Below, in pieces: positions 62,334 to 64,000 of a stretch of DNA of 64,000 bases; positions within the stretch are counted from its first letter, which is position 1; each line of letters starts with the position of its first letter. The stretch is from Hermodice carunculata (taxonomy: Eukaryota; Annelida; Polychaeta; Eunicida; Amphinomidae). A program made the position numbers and the translations under genes. The stretch lies in assembly GCA_964020975.1 (NCBI GenBank), contig CAXHWN010002399.1, positions 124,001 to 188,000 on the forward strand. Direction: 5' to 3'. Under the pieces are notes generated by a model. The model saw only the letters and a list, made by a program, of their open reading frames with translations. It did not search any database and was not told where the DNA came from.

Positions 62334-64000
62334 TAGATACTTATGTTTATTTGTTTCGAGAATCCACAATATAAATTGTGAACGGACAGGGGATGGAGGG
62401 GGGCCGGACCATCCACTATAACTAACGTGTTTGCTCAGCTAACTGACAAGTCAGCTTTTTCTAAAGATCTTTGGTAAAATTGGTATTGTAATTCATAATG
62501 AAATAGAAAACATTGATTATTTTGTTGAGGATGACACTCCCTCCCTCAACGAATTTCTGTTTTGCTTTTGGCTGTCTCAATTTTTGTAAGGCAAATTCTG
62601 TAACATCTCAGTATCTATATTATTACCTATCTGTAATATGTTTGTCTTCAGTAGAGGATGACGCCTCTCTTCAGTTTTATGATGTTGTTATCTTCAAGAA
62701 TATGATATTTATCATCCATTTAGTTTATAAAAGCAAGGTGTTGCTGGTGAAGACAGGCATCACTGAATGGGCCCACCATTATCTCTTTTCAGAGCGACGA
62801 CAGTACCATGTTTACGCAGTTATCTTTCTGCTTTATCGTTTTCACTGCACATATGCATGAATAAAATGATCAGGACTGCCAGAATTCTGCATTTGCCTAT
62901 TTATGGTTCACAACGATTCTTCTGCATATTATTCCGATTGCGCATACAGTTTCTATACAGCCAGTGACAATCCCAATTCACATGGTTAACCACTACTACC
63001 GAATATTCGTTCAGAGATACGTTATATTTGGCAAGAAAACTGAACATTGGGCTTGTGGAATTTTTGTCCCCTTATTTCTACGTTTGCAACAGAGGTATCA
63101 TCGATTTAATAATGACATCGTTTCGCGAATGTGGAGGTATCTATGCGACCCGGTTCAAAATAAAAGGTGTCTGTGAGACATGTATGCGCGACCTTAGGTT
63201 AACAGACGACTATGTTCTCACAATAGGAGGTATATGGGTTAGTTCTAAATTCACTAAAAGATGGTGCTGCCCATCCAGTTCATGGTTGACTGTCCACATT
63301 TTCTTGTCACTTTCCATGATCCGCACCTTTTGGAATACAGCAGGTATAAATTTAACCCCTCTATATGTAATCAAATGAGTTTTAAACTCTCATTTTATCA
63401 CACCAGGGTCTAATTGCAGGAAGACTATATATGTACTTCGGGTAGATTAGATGATAAAATATTTTTGCTCGTATGCAGGGTGAAAGTTTCAGGACTTTCA
63501 GGTTCACTATAATGTAATGGGCTTTCCTGGTCCACTTTTACTCCTGACCTCCAATGGCATGGGTTGCTAGGTATCACAAATATGCACCATGGGAATGAAA
63601 GCCTGTGTGTCAAAAAATTAAACCAACCCAGATCACCCCTATTCTACCTATACATACATTCACTTTGTCACTGGTGGAAATACCTGCAGTCTCTATTTAC
63701 GAAAGAAAATCAATGACAGAGGATCTCCTAGGACATACTGAGTCAAGATGACAAAGACAAATGACATAGACCATTATGTCCATGATTGACCTTACCCTGT
63801 AATAGGCTCTGTTAAAAAGCAAGCAAGTATTACTTTTTGTCTGACAAAGGTATGGCCATAAGTCGACTTTATACTCACTGTACGTGTTCTCTTAACAGTT
63901 ATTCTTCCCGATATTCCTTTTTGTTTAAAGATAAAGACCTGGGCATAAAATCCCTCTGTGTATAACGTACACGTGTCAAGCAAGAATAATTAAAATGTAA
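62334..64000. other. No recognised gene
   Basis: Open frames of 90-116 codons on the plus strand (62,513-62,860; 63,028-63,378) carry no motif I recognise. AGAGGATGAC.C..C.CTC recurs at about 62,524 and 62,653, suggesting an old 130-bp duplication. Confidence 0.4.

Noticed and set aside
62513-63378. Plus-strand frames of 115 and 116 codons
   Set aside because: No known motif; one contains sequence shared with a dispersed repeat near 34.4 kb.

Overview
The window looks like a gene-poor, AT-rich stretch of an invertebrate animal genome, most likely a marine one. The evidence is metazoan gene families with GT-AG introns, several LINE families, a mariner transposon, a Crypton-related gene remnant, and very many microsatellites and minisatellites. 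Nothing suggests a bacterium, plasmid or virus. I cannot fix the phylum from sequence alone; a mollusc or other lophotrochozoan, or an invertebrate deuterostome, would all fit.

Layout. At 2.8-8.5 kb and 16.8-26.2 kb lie two collinear, same-strand copies of one block, about 14 kb apart. Each starts around a terminal exon of a class A GPCR. The first exon (3039-3272) is open, but its tail comes from an inserted repeat. The second (about 17,083-17,275) is a pseudogene. The second block also holds a 3.2 kb minisatellite of 84-bp units, and the first carries a 5'-truncated LINE with a short target duplication. Between the blocks are a complete-ended but dead mariner (10,424-11,731) and two small tandem duplications.

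From 26 to 46 kb the window is repeats and fossils: a strong hairpin, reverse-strand copies of a dispersed repeat, LINE remnants (one with a 5' inversion), a broken Crypton/ZMYM-type gene (38.3-39.4 kb), and two arrays of 144-bp units facing each other across 2 kb.

The only convincingly intact gene is at 49,488-52,494 on the minus strand: two coding exons for an 897-residue Ebony-like nonribosomal peptide synthetase. It has an adenylation domain, a carrier domain with its serine, and a C-terminal region resembling Ebony's amine-selecting GNAT-like domain. Such an enzyme activates an amino acid, holds it on a phosphopantetheine arm and joins it to an amine. The rest (53-64 kb) holds another 144-bp array, a LINE 3' end with a 7-bp repeat tail, a tRNA-derived SINE-like piece, palindromic minisatellites and more dispersed repeat. 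I see no operon-like arrangement, and the two host gene families here show no sign of working together.
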